Positions 36,821 to 46,348 of a stretch of 64,000 bases of DNA are shown here, in pieces. Location of the stretch: contig NZ_OZ008337.1 in NCBI RefSeq assembly GCF_963931955.1, positions 124,001 to 188,000 on the forward strand, read 5' to 3'. The notes beneath the pieces are model-generated. The model was not told the DNA's origin. It did no database searches and saw nothing but the letters and a program-made list of their open reading frames with translations. The DNA comes from Wolbachia endosymbiont (group A) of Longitarsus flavicornis (GTDB lineage: Bacteria; Pseudomonadota; Alphaproteobacteria; Rickettsiales; Anaplasmataceae). Every line of letters begins with the position of its first letter. Within the stretch, counting starts at the first letter, position 1. Both the position numbers and the translations under genes were made by a program.

Positions 36821-37045
36821 TCCTGGATCCCAGTGTCAAGCACTGGGATGACACCTCTGGGCGCTGGGATGACAGGAGAAGGAGGCTACTTTCATGACAC
36901 CATTCTTTTTCCTGGATCCCAGTGTCAGCTACTTGGATGACATCATAGGGGCGCTGGGATGACAGGAGAAGGAGGCTACTTTCATGACACCATTCTTTTT
37001 CCTGGATCCCAGTGTCAGCTACTTGGATGACATCATAGGGGCGCT
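36821..37045. repeat. tandem 90-bp repeat built from palindromic elements
   Basis: CCTGGATCCCAGTGTCA occurs at about 36821, 36911 and 37001. The 36911 and 37001 units are 90 bp apart and nearly identical, and a degenerate unit precedes them. 90 bp is a multiple of three, so one minus-strand frame stays open through the array. It is not believed to be a gene. Confidence 0.7.
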
Positions 37046-37050
37046 GGCCT

Positions 37051-37162
37051 GACAACCGTCATCCCGCTACGTGTTAGCGGGATCTAGAGATACCGCGAAT
37101 GAATCGCGGTATGACGGTTCGCGGCGGCATGACGATAAGGTTTATACCTTGTCATGCAAGTA
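37051..37162. repeat. 112-bp direct repeat with palindromic element, copy 2
   Basis: This matches 35722-35833 except around GCTACGTGTT. The two copies are in the same orientation and 1329 bp apart. Between 37163 and 37389 only AT-rich sequence is seen, probably with the hemC promoter. Confidence 0.7.
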
Positions 37163-37389
37163 CTAGAATCCAGTAAGCTTATTTATGCATATAAAAGGTT
37201 ATTATTTTGTAAAGTCAAAGTTGCTTTTGGTTTTAAGTTAAAGTACAATAAATGCAAAGGCTCATATAAACTGGATCCAAGTACTTGAATAACATCAGAG
37301 AGAGGGTAACCGAGGTTCATGCGATACACGCTACCAAAGTGTTTAAATAATTAATTAGGTTAAGGTTTGGTATTCAAACAGTCGTACAT

Positions 37390-38268
37390 ATGCTAGTCAA
37401 AATAGGCACCAGAGGAAGCAGCCTTGCAGTTGCCCAGGCTTTGGAAGCAAAACAAAAGTTGCTGGACTCTTTTCCTAACTTATCTATTGAAATTGTTAAG
37501 ATAAAAACTTCTGGAGATAAGTATGCAAACGCAAATCTTGCTGAAATAGGAGGCAAAGGATTATTCATTAAAGAAATTGAGGCTGAATTGCTCGAAAATA
37601 ATATAGACATGGCAGTTCACTCGCTAAAGGATGTACCTGCATTTTTCTCAGGGGGTTTAACAATTCCTTGTGTTTTAGAAAGGCTAAGTCCATGCGATGC
37701 GTTTATTTCTCATAAACACAATAGCCTTGAGACTTTGCCACAGCAGGCTACTATTGCCACTTCTTCAATAAGAAGAAAAGTTCAGTTGTTAAATGTTAGA
37801 CCAGATTTAAATATAATATCGCTACGTGGAAATGTAACAACCAGATTGCAAAATCAAAGTTTTGATGGAATAATTTTAGCTGAAGCAGGACTCATAAGAT
37901 TAGAAAAACATCACTTAATTACAGAGGTATTGCCACCAAAAGTTATGTTAAGTGCAGTGGGACAGGGAGCGATTTGTATTCAATGTAGAAGGAATGATGT
38001 AAAAATTATCGATCTTTTAGAGAAAATTAATAATAATATGTCTTTTATAAGAGTGAAATCAGAGCGCAGTTTTATGAAGACAGTGAATGGTTCGTGTTTC
38101 ACACCACTTGCAGCTTTGGCTGAATATGTGAGCAAAAATATGCTACACCTTCGTTGTATGTTGGCAGATGGAAAAAATATATACTTCACTGAGCGCACTT
38201 CATTTATAGAAGATGCGGAGAAAATGGGTATGGATGCAGGGTTAGAGTTGAAATCAAAATGCTTATAA
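37390..38268 (+). CDS. hemC: hydroxymethylbilane synthase (porphobilinogen deaminase)
   Basis: It joins four porphobilinogen molecules into the linear tetrapyrrole for haem synthesis. The 292-aa protein begins MLVKIGTRGSSLAVAQALEA. The Arg/Lys and Asp residues of the active site are in DMAVHSLKDVPAF and ATSSIRRKVQLL. The dipyrromethane cofactor Cys is in NGSCFTPLAALAEY at about residue 237. It overlaps murB by 10 bp, so the two are cotranslated. Haem synthesis is one of the retained pathways thought to matter in Wolbachia-host metabolism. Confidence 0.93.
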   Translation: MLVKIGTRGSSLAVAQALEAKQKLLDSFPNLSIEIVKIKTSGDKYANANLAEIGGKGLFIKEIEAELLENNIDMAVHSLKDVPAFFSGGLTIPCVLERLSPCDAFISHKHNSLETLPQQATIATSSIRRKVQLLNVRPDLNIISLRGNVTTRLQNQSFDGIILAEAGLIRLEKHHLITEVLPPKVMLSAVGQGAICIQCRRNDVKIIDLLEKINNNMSFIRVKSERSFMKTVNGSCFTPLAALAEYVSKNMLHLRCMLADGKNIYFTERTSFIEDAEKMGMDAGLELKSKCL

Positions 38269-39146
38269 GCTTACCTAAAGTACGTGGAGTCTATCGTTAT
38301 GACATCTTAATGTCTAAAGCAACGTGGTTAAATGTCGGTGGACGAGCTGATATATTATTTAAACCACGTGATATTGAAGATTTAACATGCTTGATTAAAA
38401 ACACTGAGTTGCCAATTAACGTTATCGGTGCAACATCCAACATAATAGTGCGAGATAGTGGCATTCGAGGAATAACAGTAAAATTAGGTAAGGAGTTTGC
38501 ATATATTAAAAGTAAGGGTAACAACTCTATTGTTGCAGGTGGTGCTGCGCTGCTCAGGAACCTTGCTTACTTTGCAGGAGAGCAACAAATTAGTGGACTC
38601 GAGTTTCTAGTTGGAATTCCAGGAACAGTTGGTGGCGGAATAGAAATGAATGCAGGTGCATATGGTAATGATATCGCAAGCGTTGTACAATCCATAAAAG
38701 CAGTGAATCTAGAGGATGGAAACCTATATGAGTTCTCCAGCGAAGAAATGGGGTATTTTTACCGTGGACATAGCCTAAAAGGAAATTGGATTTTTGTTGA
38801 AGCTGAGTTTAAAGGAGTAAACTCAGAGTATGAGCTTATACTGCAAAGGTTAAAGGAAGTTATTGAGAGGAAAAATAAAAGCCAGCCAATAAGAGGAAAA
38901 ACTGCTGGGTGCATATTCAAAAATCCAAAAAACTACCGAGCATGGGAGTTAATTGATAAATCTGGCTGCCTAGGGCTGAATATTGGTGGAGCTAGAATCT
39001 CTCAGAAACATTGTAACTTCTTGCTCAATTACGATAATGCAACTGCATCTGACTTGGAAAACCTTGGCAACAGAGTAAAAGATGCAGTGAAGGATAAATT
39101 TAATATTGAACTTGAGTGGGAGATAAGGGTTTTGGGTAGCTATTAG
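38259..39146 (+). CDS. murB: UDP-N-acetylenolpyruvoylglucosamine reductase
   Basis: It reduces the enolpyruvyl group with NADPH and FAD to make UDP-MurNAc for lipid II. The 295-aa protein shows FAD-binding GATSNIIVRDSGIRG and GGGIEMNAGAYGND, the YFYRGHSLKG loop, and SQPIRGKTAGCIFKNP with the catalytic Ser equivalent replaced by the Cys context typical of type II enzymes. GGARISQKHCNFLLN lies near the end. It starts inside the hemC stop region. Wolbachia keeps a lipid II pathway despite lacking a normal cell wall. Confidence 0.93.
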   Translation: MLISLPKVRGVYRYDILMSKATWLNVGGRADILFKPRDIEDLTCLIKNTELPINVIGATSNIIVRDSGIRGITVKLGKEFAYIKSKGNNSIVAGGAALLRNLAYFAGEQQISGLEFLVGIPGTVGGGIEMNAGAYGNDIASVVQSIKAVNLEDGNLYEFSSEEMGYFYRGHSLKGNWIFVEAEFKGVNSEYELILQRLKEVIERKNKSQPIRGKTAGCIFKNPKNYRAWELIDKSGCLGLNIGGARISQKHCNFLLNYDNATASDLENLGNRVKDAVKDKFNIELEWEIRVLGSY

Positions 39147-39166
39147 ACAGTTTTTATAGTTGCTAT

Positions 39167-39931
39167 TTACACTTTGACTGCGAAACTTTCTAATGATTCA
39201 ATGCTACTTATTTCAGTTTGTGAGGTTTTATTACTACCACTTGATAGACTAACGCCATCGGAGTTATTTGTAGTACAAGGACCACTATTGCTATTTTCTT
39301 CCTTCGAAGAAGAACATTCCTTATCACTTGATAGACTAACGCCATCGGAGTTATTTGTAGTGCAAGGACCACTATTGCTATTTTCTTCCTTCAAAGAAAA
39401 ACATTCCTTTATTTTTTTAATTACAGGCATTGTTACAAAATTCGTTACAAGGAAGCTTATAACTGGTACTAGACCCCCGATTATTCCTAGCATTAAAGCT
39501 CCTGACACAACTGCATCAGGCGAAATAGCATTTGCAGCTACACCAACACTAACTCTGATTGCAGCGCTAGTGGCCCAGAAGCTCAAAAAAAACAAAATTA
39601 CTCCACAGTAGCCGTCACCAAATTTAGATAACATTTCTTCGTGCACTTTTTTTGGTCTACCGGCGAGTACAAGATTACTTGCAGCAAAAGTTATTGGCCC
39701 TACTAAAGAGCCACAGAAAAGAGCTTCTACTACTTGAAGTGGTAAAGTTATAGAACCTAATCTAGAACCTATAGAAGCCCCCGATATACTACCTATTATT
39801 GCTAAGAGCACATGAAACAATACAAGTTCTTTATTTTTTTCACGTTCTTCACGTTTTTTAAGTTCTTCACGTTCTTTAAGTGCTTCACGTTTTTCACGTT
39901 TTTTAAGTTCTTCATAAGCTTTTTCATGCAT
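39167..39931 (-). CDS. hypothetical membrane protein with a duplicated 29-residue tail repeat
   Basis: The 254-aa protein has a highly charged N-terminus (residues 1-35, repeated KKREER/EELKKREE pattern). Four hydrophobic segments follow at about 36-58, 65-85, 108-130 and 140-165. The Ser/Asn-rich tail carries two copies of a block containing KEENSNSGPCTTNN and SDGVSLSS. The DNA repeat unit is 87 bp (starts at 39238 and 39325). No family recognised. It probably sits in the inner membrane with both ends on one side. Repeat number may vary between strains. It converges with murB. Confidence 0.6.
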   Translation of the reverse strand: MHEKAYEELKKREKREALKEREELKKREEREKNKELVLFHVLLAIIGSISGASIGSRLGSITLPLQVVEALFCGSLVGPITFAASNLVLAGRPKKVHEEMLSKFGDGYCGVILFFLSFWATSAAIRVSVGVAANAISPDAVVSGALMLGIIGGLVPVISFLVTNFVTMPVIKKIKECFSLKEENSNSGPCTTNNSDGVSLSSDKECSSSKEENSNSGPCTTNNSDGVSLSSGSNKTSQTEISSIESLESFAVKV

Positions 39932-40056
39932 ATCATCTCCATATTCAGTTACAAGTTAAGTATTAACATTTTGCCTAACTTGCAAGACTTTTTATATCAA
40001 TCTGATTCCAAAACAGCAAAATTGTTGTATAATGTTACTTTGAAGTTTTATTTTCA

Positions 40057-41241
40057 ATGCACAAGTTTGCAATACTCTTTTCTATACTGCTTGCAATAGT
40101 TGCTTACTACCTAAACAATGAAATCATATTTGAAATAGCAAAGCTATTTAGTGATATCTTTATCAGCTTGCTCAAATTAATAAGCTTACCTCTGGTTTTT
40201 TTATCCATAGTTTCCACAATTTCCGGGCTCAAAGACTCAATTGAAATCAAAGTCTTAGTTAAGAAAACACTATTTTATACTCTGCTTACAACTATTATAG
40301 CTGCGTTTGTTGCATTATCGTTTTATTTGTTAATAGATCCAGCAAGAAAAAATTTCATAAGTAATACAATAGGGAGTATTAACAGCAATAACCACAGTTA
40401 TTTTTCATATTTAAAATCACTCATTCCTTCTAATTTTGTGCAAGTTTTTCTTGAAAATAATATGATTGGTAGCATATTAATCGCTTTTTTGATGGGAGGA
40501 GCTATTGTTTCACTTTCAAAAGAAAAGCAGGATATATTATATCAAGTATTCTCTGCACTTTTTGATACGTTACTTAAAATTGCTCAAGGATTATTAAAAT
40601 TTATTCCGCTTGCTGTTTGGTCTTTTATTACATGTTTTTTGCATGAATTAAAAGGCGGTAGTGAGTTCTACAATCTTTTATGGTATTTTGTTTGCATAAT
40701 GTCTGCAAATTTTGTGCAGGCATTTCTGATTTTACCGCTATTTATGTGGTATAAAGGCATATCACCAATTCAAACGCTGAAAGGGGTTATGCCAGCACTC
40801 ACACTTGCGTTTTTTTCTAAATCATCCAGTGCAACATTGCCAACAACTATAGAATGTGTGCAGAACAAGCTAAAGGTGCCAAAGAAATTATCGTCTTTTA
40901 TTTTACCAATATGCACAACAATTAACATGAATGCATGTGCTGCATTTATACTAATCACTGTAATATTTGTTGCAGAAATGAACGGATACGCATTTTCCTT
41001 GAGCGAAATGTTGATATGGATTTTTTTAGCTACAGGGGCTGCAATTGGTAACGCTGGAGTGCCTATGGGATGCTATTTTATGGCAACCAGTTATCTCGTA
41101 TCGATGAATGTTCCTCTGCATATTATGGGACTGATTTTGCCTATTTACACGATCATTGATATGTTTGAAACTGCAATAAATGTGTGGTCTGATATTTGTA
41201 TCACTCAGATAATTAATAAAGAATGTAATAGTGAAACTTAA
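40057..41241 (+). CDS. dicarboxylate/amino acid:cation symporter (SDF/GltP family)
   Basis: It imports dicarboxylates or acidic amino acids with Na+ or H+. The 394-aa protein begins with a membrane helix (MHKFAILFSILLAIVAYYL) and has about eight helices plus two hairpins. The serine-rich hairpin reads SKSSSATLPTTIE near residue 255, and the substrate helix reads TINMNACAAFI near 290, where most members have NMDGT. AIGNAGVPMG follows as the second hairpin. It lies 3 bp before pyrE. Amino acid uptake is important in Wolbachia, which uses host amino acids for energy. Confidence 0.88.
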   Translation: MHKFAILFSILLAIVAYYLNNEIIFEIAKLFSDIFISLLKLISLPLVFLSIVSTISGLKDSIEIKVLVKKTLFYTLLTTIIAAFVALSFYLLIDPARKNFISNTIGSINSNNHSYFSYLKSLIPSNFVQVFLENNMIGSILIAFLMGGAIVSLSKEKQDILYQVFSALFDTLLKIAQGLLKFIPLAVWSFITCFLHELKGGSEFYNLLWYFVCIMSANFVQAFLILPLFMWYKGISPIQTLKGVMPALTLAFFSKSSSATLPTTIECVQNKLKVPKKLSSFILPICTTINMNACAAFILITVIFVAEMNGYAFSLSEMLIWIFLATGAAIGNAGVPMGCYFMATSYLVSMNVPLHIMGLILPIYTIIDMFETAINVWSDICITQIINKECNSET

Positions 41242-41244
41242 AAA

Positions 41245-41841
41245 ATGATATTAGACGAAAATAACCTAATAATAAAAGAATTTAAAGAAGCAGAGGCAAT
41301 TTTGCATGGGCATTTTGTTTTATCATCCGGACTGCATAGTGACACATACATACAGTGTGCGAAGATTTTTGAAAATCCAAGCAGAGCCATGAAAGTTTGC
41401 GCATTATTAGCAGATAAAATAAAAAAAGAATTAAATAGCTCCATAGATTTAATATTATCTCCTGCAATTGGTGGAATAATCGTGGGTTATGAGATTGGTA
41501 GGCAGCTTGGAATAAAGACAATGTTTTGCGAGCGCGTTAATGGCAAGTTTGAATTACGCCGTGGATTTAAGATCAAAAAGGGTGAGAAAATATTACTTAT
41601 CGAGGATGTAATAACCACAGGCAAATCTTCACTTGAAGCAGTGGAATGTGCAGAAGGGAAAGGAGGTAAAGTTGTTGCTGAAGCTTCTTTGATAAAGAGA
41701 AATAGTGAAACAAAACTGCCTTTTCCCGTCATATCTTTGATTGAACTGAACATCAAAAATTACAGCGAGGAAGAACTTCCAAGTGAATTAAAACAACTAC
41801 CCATAACAAAACCTGGGAGTAGAGAATATTTAACAAAGTAA
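41245..41841 (+). CDS. pyrE: orotate phosphoribosyltransferase
   Basis: It attaches PRPP ribose phosphate to orotate to make OMP in pyrimidine synthesis. The 198-aa protein shows FVLSSGLHSDTYIQCAK near the N-terminus, the INxA-like core PAIGGIIVGYEIGRQLG, and the PRPP-binding LLIEDVITTGKSSLEAV near 113-130. It follows the symporter after 3 bp and is probably cotranscribed. pyrH and uppS-linked genes elsewhere in the window show that the pathway is retained. Confidence 0.92.
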   Translation: MILDENNLIIKEFKEAEAILHGHFVLSSGLHSDTYIQCAKIFENPSRAMKVCALLADKIKKELNSSIDLILSPAIGGIIVGYEIGRQLGIKTMFCERVNGKFELRRGFKIKKGEKILLIEDVITTGKSSLEAVECAEGKGGKVVAEASLIKRNSETKLPFPVISLIELNIKNYSEEELPSELKQLPITKPGSREYLTK

Positions 41842-41938
41842 TCCTATAATATCTTGGAAGCACAGCACAGCTTTAGTTATTTACTCCAAGTGTATTTTAT
41901 GTATACTTATTACTAAATTAATTTTGAAATGATAGAAA

Positions 41939-43768
41939 ATGAACGAATTTAAATCGATCCGAAATATAGCAATAATCGCACACGTTGACCACGGTAAAAC
42001 TACTTTACTTGATAACATGTTAAAACAAAGTGGCACGTTCCGCGAGAATCAAGAAGTTCAAGAACGAGTGATGGATAGTGGCGACCAAGAACGTGAACGC
42101 GGAATTACAATACTTGCAAAGTGCACATCAATAATGTGGGGCGATGAAAAGATCAATATTATTGATACGCCAGGGCACGCGGACTTTGGTGGAGAAGTAG
42201 AAAGGGTATTATGCATGGCAGATGGTGTGTTGCTGCTGGTTGACGCTGCAGAAGGTCCAATGCCACAAACAAAATTTGTGCTCTCAAAAGCACTAAAAGC
42301 AAATTTGAAGCCAATTGTGATAATCAATAAGGTCGACCGACCAGACAGCAGAATTGATGAAGTACTAAATGAAATATATGAGTTATTTTTTAACCTTGAT
42401 GCAACCAACGAGCAGCTAGATTTTCCAGTGTTGTATGCTTCAGGTAGAAATGGCTGGTGTGCTAAGGAGCTTTCTGATGAAAGGAAAGATTTAAGCCCAT
42501 TATTTTCAACGGTTATAGATTATATAAAACCTTCTGTTTATGATCAAAATGCCCCTTTTGCTATGTTGGTCACTCTACTTGAGTCTGATAAGTTTCTTGG
42601 CAGAATATTGACAGGAAAGGTTTATCAGGGCGTTGCAAAAGTCAATTCAGATCTTAAGGTGCTTGACCTCGATGGTAAAGTAATTGAACGAGGAAGATTA
42701 ACTAAATTGCTCTCATTTTCTGGCTTGAAACGTATTCCAGTAGAACAAGCTGTGGCGGGAGACATAATTGCAATTGCAGGACTTGAGGAAGCTTCGGTTT
42801 CAGATACTATAGCAGCACCAGAAGTTACAACTGCAGTAAGCTCAACTCCAGTTGATCCGCCGACAATGGCGATTACTCTGAGCGTTAATGATTCACCTTT
42901 TGCTGGGCAAGAAGGTACAAAGCTTACTTCAACTGCTATAAAGGATCGTTTATATGCGGAAGCAGAAACAAATGTTGCAATTACTGTGACTTTGGCACCA
43001 AGCGGTGAAGCATTTGAAGTAGGTGGACGCGGTGAGTTGCAGCTTGGAGTGTTAATTGAAAATATGAGAAGGGAGGGTTTTGAGCTTTCGGTATCACGCC
43101 CTCGAGTGCTATTCAAAGAGGAGGATGGCAAAAAACTTGAACCTATAGAGGAAGTAGTAATTGATGTAGATGATGAATATAGTGGAATCATCATGGAAAA
43201 ACTCAGCTTCCGAAAAGGTGAAGTGACTGACATGAGACCTTCTGGTAATGGCAGGACAAGATTAACGTTTTTAGTGCCATCAAGAGGATTAATTGGTTAT
43301 CAAGGAGAGTTTTTAACTGATTCTCGGGGCACAGGCATAATTAACCGTTTATTTCACAGTTATGCTTCGCATAGAGGTCTAATTTCTGGAAGGCGCAATG
43401 GAGTTTTAATTTCTACAGATAAGGGTGAGGCTGTGGCATATGCAATTTTCAATTTGCAAGACAGGGGAATTATGTTTATTAAACCACAGGATAAGGTATA
43501 TTGTGGCATGGTTGTCGGCCAGCATAGCCGTGACAATGATTTGGAGATAAATGTGCTAAAAGGTAAACAATTAACCAATGTAAGAGCTTCAGGTAGTGAT
43601 GAAGCCATAAAACTCACTCCTCCAAAGATAATGACACTGGAGGATATGATAGCGTATATAGACGATGATGAATTGGTGGAAGTAACTCCAAAATCTATAC
43701 GTTTACGCAAGAAATTCCTTTATCCAAATGAACGTAAGCGTGCAGGAAGGGCGAAGAATAAGGAGTAG
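41939..43768 (+). CDS. typA: translational GTPase TypA/BipA
   Basis: A ribosome-associated GTPase involved in ribosome assembly and stress growth. The 609-aa length is typical. G-domain motifs are AHVDHGKTTLLDNM (G1, residues 14-27), RGITILAK (G2), DTPGHADFGGE (G3) and NKVDRPDS (G4). EF-G-like domains III and V follow, then the TypA-specific C-terminal domain with SGRRNGVLIS, AYAIFNLQDRG and RAGRAKNKE at the end. It is monocistronic. Confidence 0.95.
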   Translation: MNEFKSIRNIAIIAHVDHGKTTLLDNMLKQSGTFRENQEVQERVMDSGDQERERGITILAKCTSIMWGDEKINIIDTPGHADFGGEVERVLCMADGVLLLVDAAEGPMPQTKFVLSKALKANLKPIVIINKVDRPDSRIDEVLNEIYELFFNLDATNEQLDFPVLYASGRNGWCAKELSDERKDLSPLFSTVIDYIKPSVYDQNAPFAMLVTLLESDKFLGRILTGKVYQGVAKVNSDLKVLDLDGKVIERGRLTKLLSFSGLKRIPVEQAVAGDIIAIAGLEEASVSDTIAAPEVTTAVSSTPVDPPTMAITLSVNDSPFAGQEGTKLTSTAIKDRLYAEAETNVAITVTLAPSGEAFEVGGRGELQLGVLIENMRREGFELSVSRPRVLFKEEDGKKLEPIEEVVIDVDDEYSGIIMEKLSFRKGEVTDMRPSGNGRTRLTFLVPSRGLIGYQGEFLTDSRGTGIINRLFHSYASHRGLISGRRNGVLISTDKGEAVAYAIFNLQDRGIMFIKPQDKVYCGMVVGQHSRDNDLEINVLKGKQLTNVRASGSDEAIKLTPPKIMTLEDMIAYIDDDELVEVTPKSIRLRKKFLYPNERKRAGRAKNKE

Positions 43769-43816
43769 AGGTTTCTTTTTGCAGCCAGCGCATGATGCAC
43801 AATTGTACAAACATTG

Positions 43817-44042
43817 TAGCCAAGTAGCCCGCAGAAACAAAAAACTTGCTTGACACATTTTGCCAGCCCTCTTATTATGGCATTAAGGGTATTTATGACT
43901 CAAAACTTGTTTTTGACCTGCAGGCTCAATGACAAAATTCAGTAAAAAACTTAAGGTATCTTTTGGCGGATTACATAAAATTATAGCGGCTGCATGTCTT
44001 TTAAAATTTTTCTACATTCAGCCAAATCGCGCTTAAAATAAG
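43817..44042 (+). repeat. dispersed roughly 0.5-kb repeat, copy 2, left part
   Basis: It begins GTAGCCAAGTAGCCCGCAGAAAC and continues past the promoter to AAATCGCGCTTAAAATA, where the group II intron interrupts it. A short frame after the promoter reads MTKFSKKLKVSFGGLHKII and is longer here than in the other copies. The rest of the repeat, further degraded, lies at 45957-46034 on the other side of the intron. Confidence 0.6.
43850..43878 (+). promoter_or_regulatory. sigma70-type promoter in dispersed repeat copy 2
   Basis: TTGACA at 43850-43855 and TATTAT at 43873-43878 with 17-bp spacing, in the same place as in copies 1 and 3. Confidence 0.6.
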
Positions 44043-45912
44043 GGAGAGTAGACCAGTGGAACTTCCCCACCAGTCTCTCGCAAAACTGTACGTAAACCTC
44101 TCGATTTATACAGCTTCCATTATTCAGCCTTTTGGCCTAACCCTAGTGTCCAGTGATAGAAAATATCCGGAGACCTCTTTCTCACCTTTCCTAGAAATTG
44201 TCTTGCTAGTCTTCCGTGACTCCTGAGTCTCTTATATTTCCTTTTCACCCACTTTTCTAGATGCCGCTCTATATTCTTTAGAGATTTGTATACTTCAGTT
44301 CTGTAAAATTTGCCATAGTACTGATACCAGCCTCTGACTATTGGATTTACTTTTCCTGATATCTCCTCTAATGTTATATGCGTATTTCGTAGCATTTTCC
44401 ATGACCTTATGGTTGTAGTAATCTTTTTCTTGGCCTTGTTGCTAATTGCTGGAAGAAATGAAACAAAATACTTCCCTATTTTATTTCTTGCTAACCTGGG
44501 TCTGAATGTGTAACCCAGAAAATTAAAACTTTGTTTAGGAAATTCACCACTCCTATTGTCATCCTTACAGTACACTATCTGTGTCTTTTCAGGATGCAAT
44601 TTCAACTTATACTCAGCCAATCTTTCTTCGATCATTACTTTCACAAACTCTGCCTGTTTCTCTGTTCTGCAGTGCACTATCGCATCATCCACATACCTCT
44701 CAAATGGTACTGTCGGGTAGTTCTTTTTCATCCATATATCAAACACATGATGCATGAATATATTAGAGATGATTGGGCTAACTGAACCTCCTTGCGGAAC
44801 TCCTTTATCCCTAACTACCTTACTGCCATCTGCTTGCTGAATGGGGGCTTTCATCCACCTCTCAACATACAGTATGACCCATTTGCAGTCTGTGTGCTTT
44901 TTGATAGCTTGCAATGCCAAGCCGTGGTCCAAATTGTCGAAAAATCCAGATATATCAAGATCTATCGTCCAATCGTACCTCCAGCATCTTTTACGAGCTG
45001 TATCTACCGCATCCAGTGCAGACTTATTTGGTCTATAACCATATGAATCCTCATGAAATTTTGGTTCTACCAGCGGCTCTAGATACATAGCAGCAGCCGT
45101 TTGCCCTATCCTGTCGAATACTGAAGGAACACATAAAATTCTTTGCCCTCCTGTATCTTTTGGTATCGCAACAGCTTTTACCGGCTCTGGAAAATAACTT
45201 CCGGATGACATCCTATTCCATAGTTTGTACAGATTATCTTTTAGATTTTCTTCAAACTTTGTTATCGAAACCTCATCCACACCAGCCGCACCTTTATTTT
45301 TCGATACTTGTTTATAAGCCCTACAAATAAGTTGCTTTGGTATATCAAAAGACTTTGTTTTATTCATTAACTCCTCCCTTTCGGTTGATACATAATTAAA
45401 ACTGAATAACTCAGCTCCTTCGCTCCATTTCCATTACAGAAACTTCTTCACTACTACGAGCTGATCCGCCCCTGTTTTTCGCATCGGTACTCTCATCCTT
45501 AGAGTTTAGCTCCTTGGATTTCTCCCTTATCATCGAAACGACAGGTTCCCGTAGTTCCACACAATAGCCTGAAATAGATTCATGCCACCTTTATGCCGGA
45601 CGCCATCTATCCAGTAAACAAGCTCCCGATAGATTTATCCCAGGTTACAAACGACCCCCTGGTTTTGACGTCATTTAAAAGGTTTCGACACTTCATCAGT
45701 GGTTCACTTTCGTTCATCTCTCTATTCCTTACATGACATATAATTATGCCTTTTCCATAACGCTCACTACCTTGGCTCTTTACCAAAGCAGCTTATGGTT
45801 GTTTGAAGCCTGCTCTTGTAAACCGGCTCCGAGGGACCTACCCTCATCTACTGTGCAGCTTTTGCACTTAGTTTGCTCTTACTTGAACATTCTTTGTGTC
45901 TCTACGGCACAC
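44043..45912 (-). mobile_element. group II intron, copy 2
   Basis: Same element as 4061-5930, same orientation, 39982 bp away. The 5' end is GTGTGCCG at 45912. The six to seven bases before the 5' end (GCTGACG) resemble those before copy 1 (GCAGATG), as expected if both were chosen by the same EBS-IBS pairing. The site lies inside the dispersed repeat. No host gene is interrupted. Confidence 0.85.
44120..45367 (-). CDS. ltrA: group II intron reverse transcriptase/maturase, 415 aa, second copy
   Basis: The protein is identical over all 415 residues to that at 4138-5385, with the same motifs (GVPQGGSVSPII, catalytic YVDD at 225-228) and no endonuclease domain. Absence of any change in two copies means a recent transposition or gene conversion. 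Starts after the same AGGAGTTA ribosome site in the intron's own RNA. Confidence 0.95.
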   Translation of the reverse strand: MNKTKSFDIPKQLICRAYKQVSKNKGAAGVDEVSITKFEENLKDNLYKLWNRMSSGSYFPEPVKAVAIPKDTGGQRILCVPSVFDRIGQTAAAMYLEPLVEPKFHEDSYGYRPNKSALDAVDTARKRCWRYDWTIDLDISGFFDNLDHGLALQAIKKHTDCKWVILYVERWMKAPIQQADGSKVVRDKGVPQGGSVSPIISNIFMHHVFDIWMKKNYPTVPFERYVDDAIVHCRTEKQAEFVKVMIEERLAEYKLKLHPEKTQIVYCKDDNRSGEFPKQSFNFLGYTFRPRLARNKIGKYFVSFLPAISNKAKKKITTTIRSWKMLRNTHITLEEISGKVNPIVRGWYQYYGKFYRTEVYKSLKNIERHLEKWVKRKYKRLRSHGRLARQFLGKVRKRSPDIFYHWTLGLGQKAE

Positions 45913-45956
45913 CGTCAGCACATTATTACAGCGCCAATTTAAAGTATTACAGGGTC

Positions 45957-46240
45957 AAAACTCGCACCACGGGATTTCTTTGCCTTTTTTTTCGTTTGGT
46001 AAATTTCTTAAACATTTATAGCTAAACAACAACCGTCATCCCGCAGCGGGATCTCTTGTTAGCGCCGCGGCGGTATGACGGTTAAGTAGGGTGTCATTCC
46101 AGTCTGGAATCTAGTTCTTATTGTACATTTACTTGATGTAGAGTTAAGTTTCCTGGATCCAAGTAGTCAAGCTACTCGGATGACAGGAGAAGGGGCTACT
46201 TGGATGACAAGAAAGAGGCTACTTTCATGACACTGTCATA
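45957..46240. repeat. right remnant of dispersed repeat copy 2 and palindromic elements
   Basis: 45957-46034 (CACGGGATTTCTTTGCC to TTTATAGCTAAAC) matches the end of the dispersed repeat. It is followed by CCGTCATCCCGC-type and CCTGGATCCAAGTAGT-type palindromic elements up to about 46240. The stretch 45913-45956 is not recognisable. Confidence 0.55.
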
Positions 46241-46259
46241 AAGTGAACCAGTACTTGGC

Positions 46260-46287
46260 TTGTGTTCTAGGCAAAACCTGCTATAAC
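46260..46287 (+). promoter_or_regulatory. possible promoter for mrp
   Basis: TTGTGT (46260-46265) and TATAAC (46282-46287) with 16-bp spacing, about 60 bp before the mrp start. It matches the consensus partially. Confidence 0.35.
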
Positions 46288-46348
46288 ATTTAACATACTG
46301 TTTCCGAAACAAATGTTCCGCACTGGGATCTGCTATGTAAGAGGCCTA

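Noticed and set aside
36807..37055. 82-aa minus-strand frame with a perfect 30-residue repeat
   Set aside because: It is a by-product of a 90-bp noncoding tandem repeat of palindromic elements. No ribosome site or protein-like composition.
36821..37162. CRISPR array
   Set aside because: The repeats are long, few and contiguous, without unique spacers between short repeats, and no cas genes are in the window.
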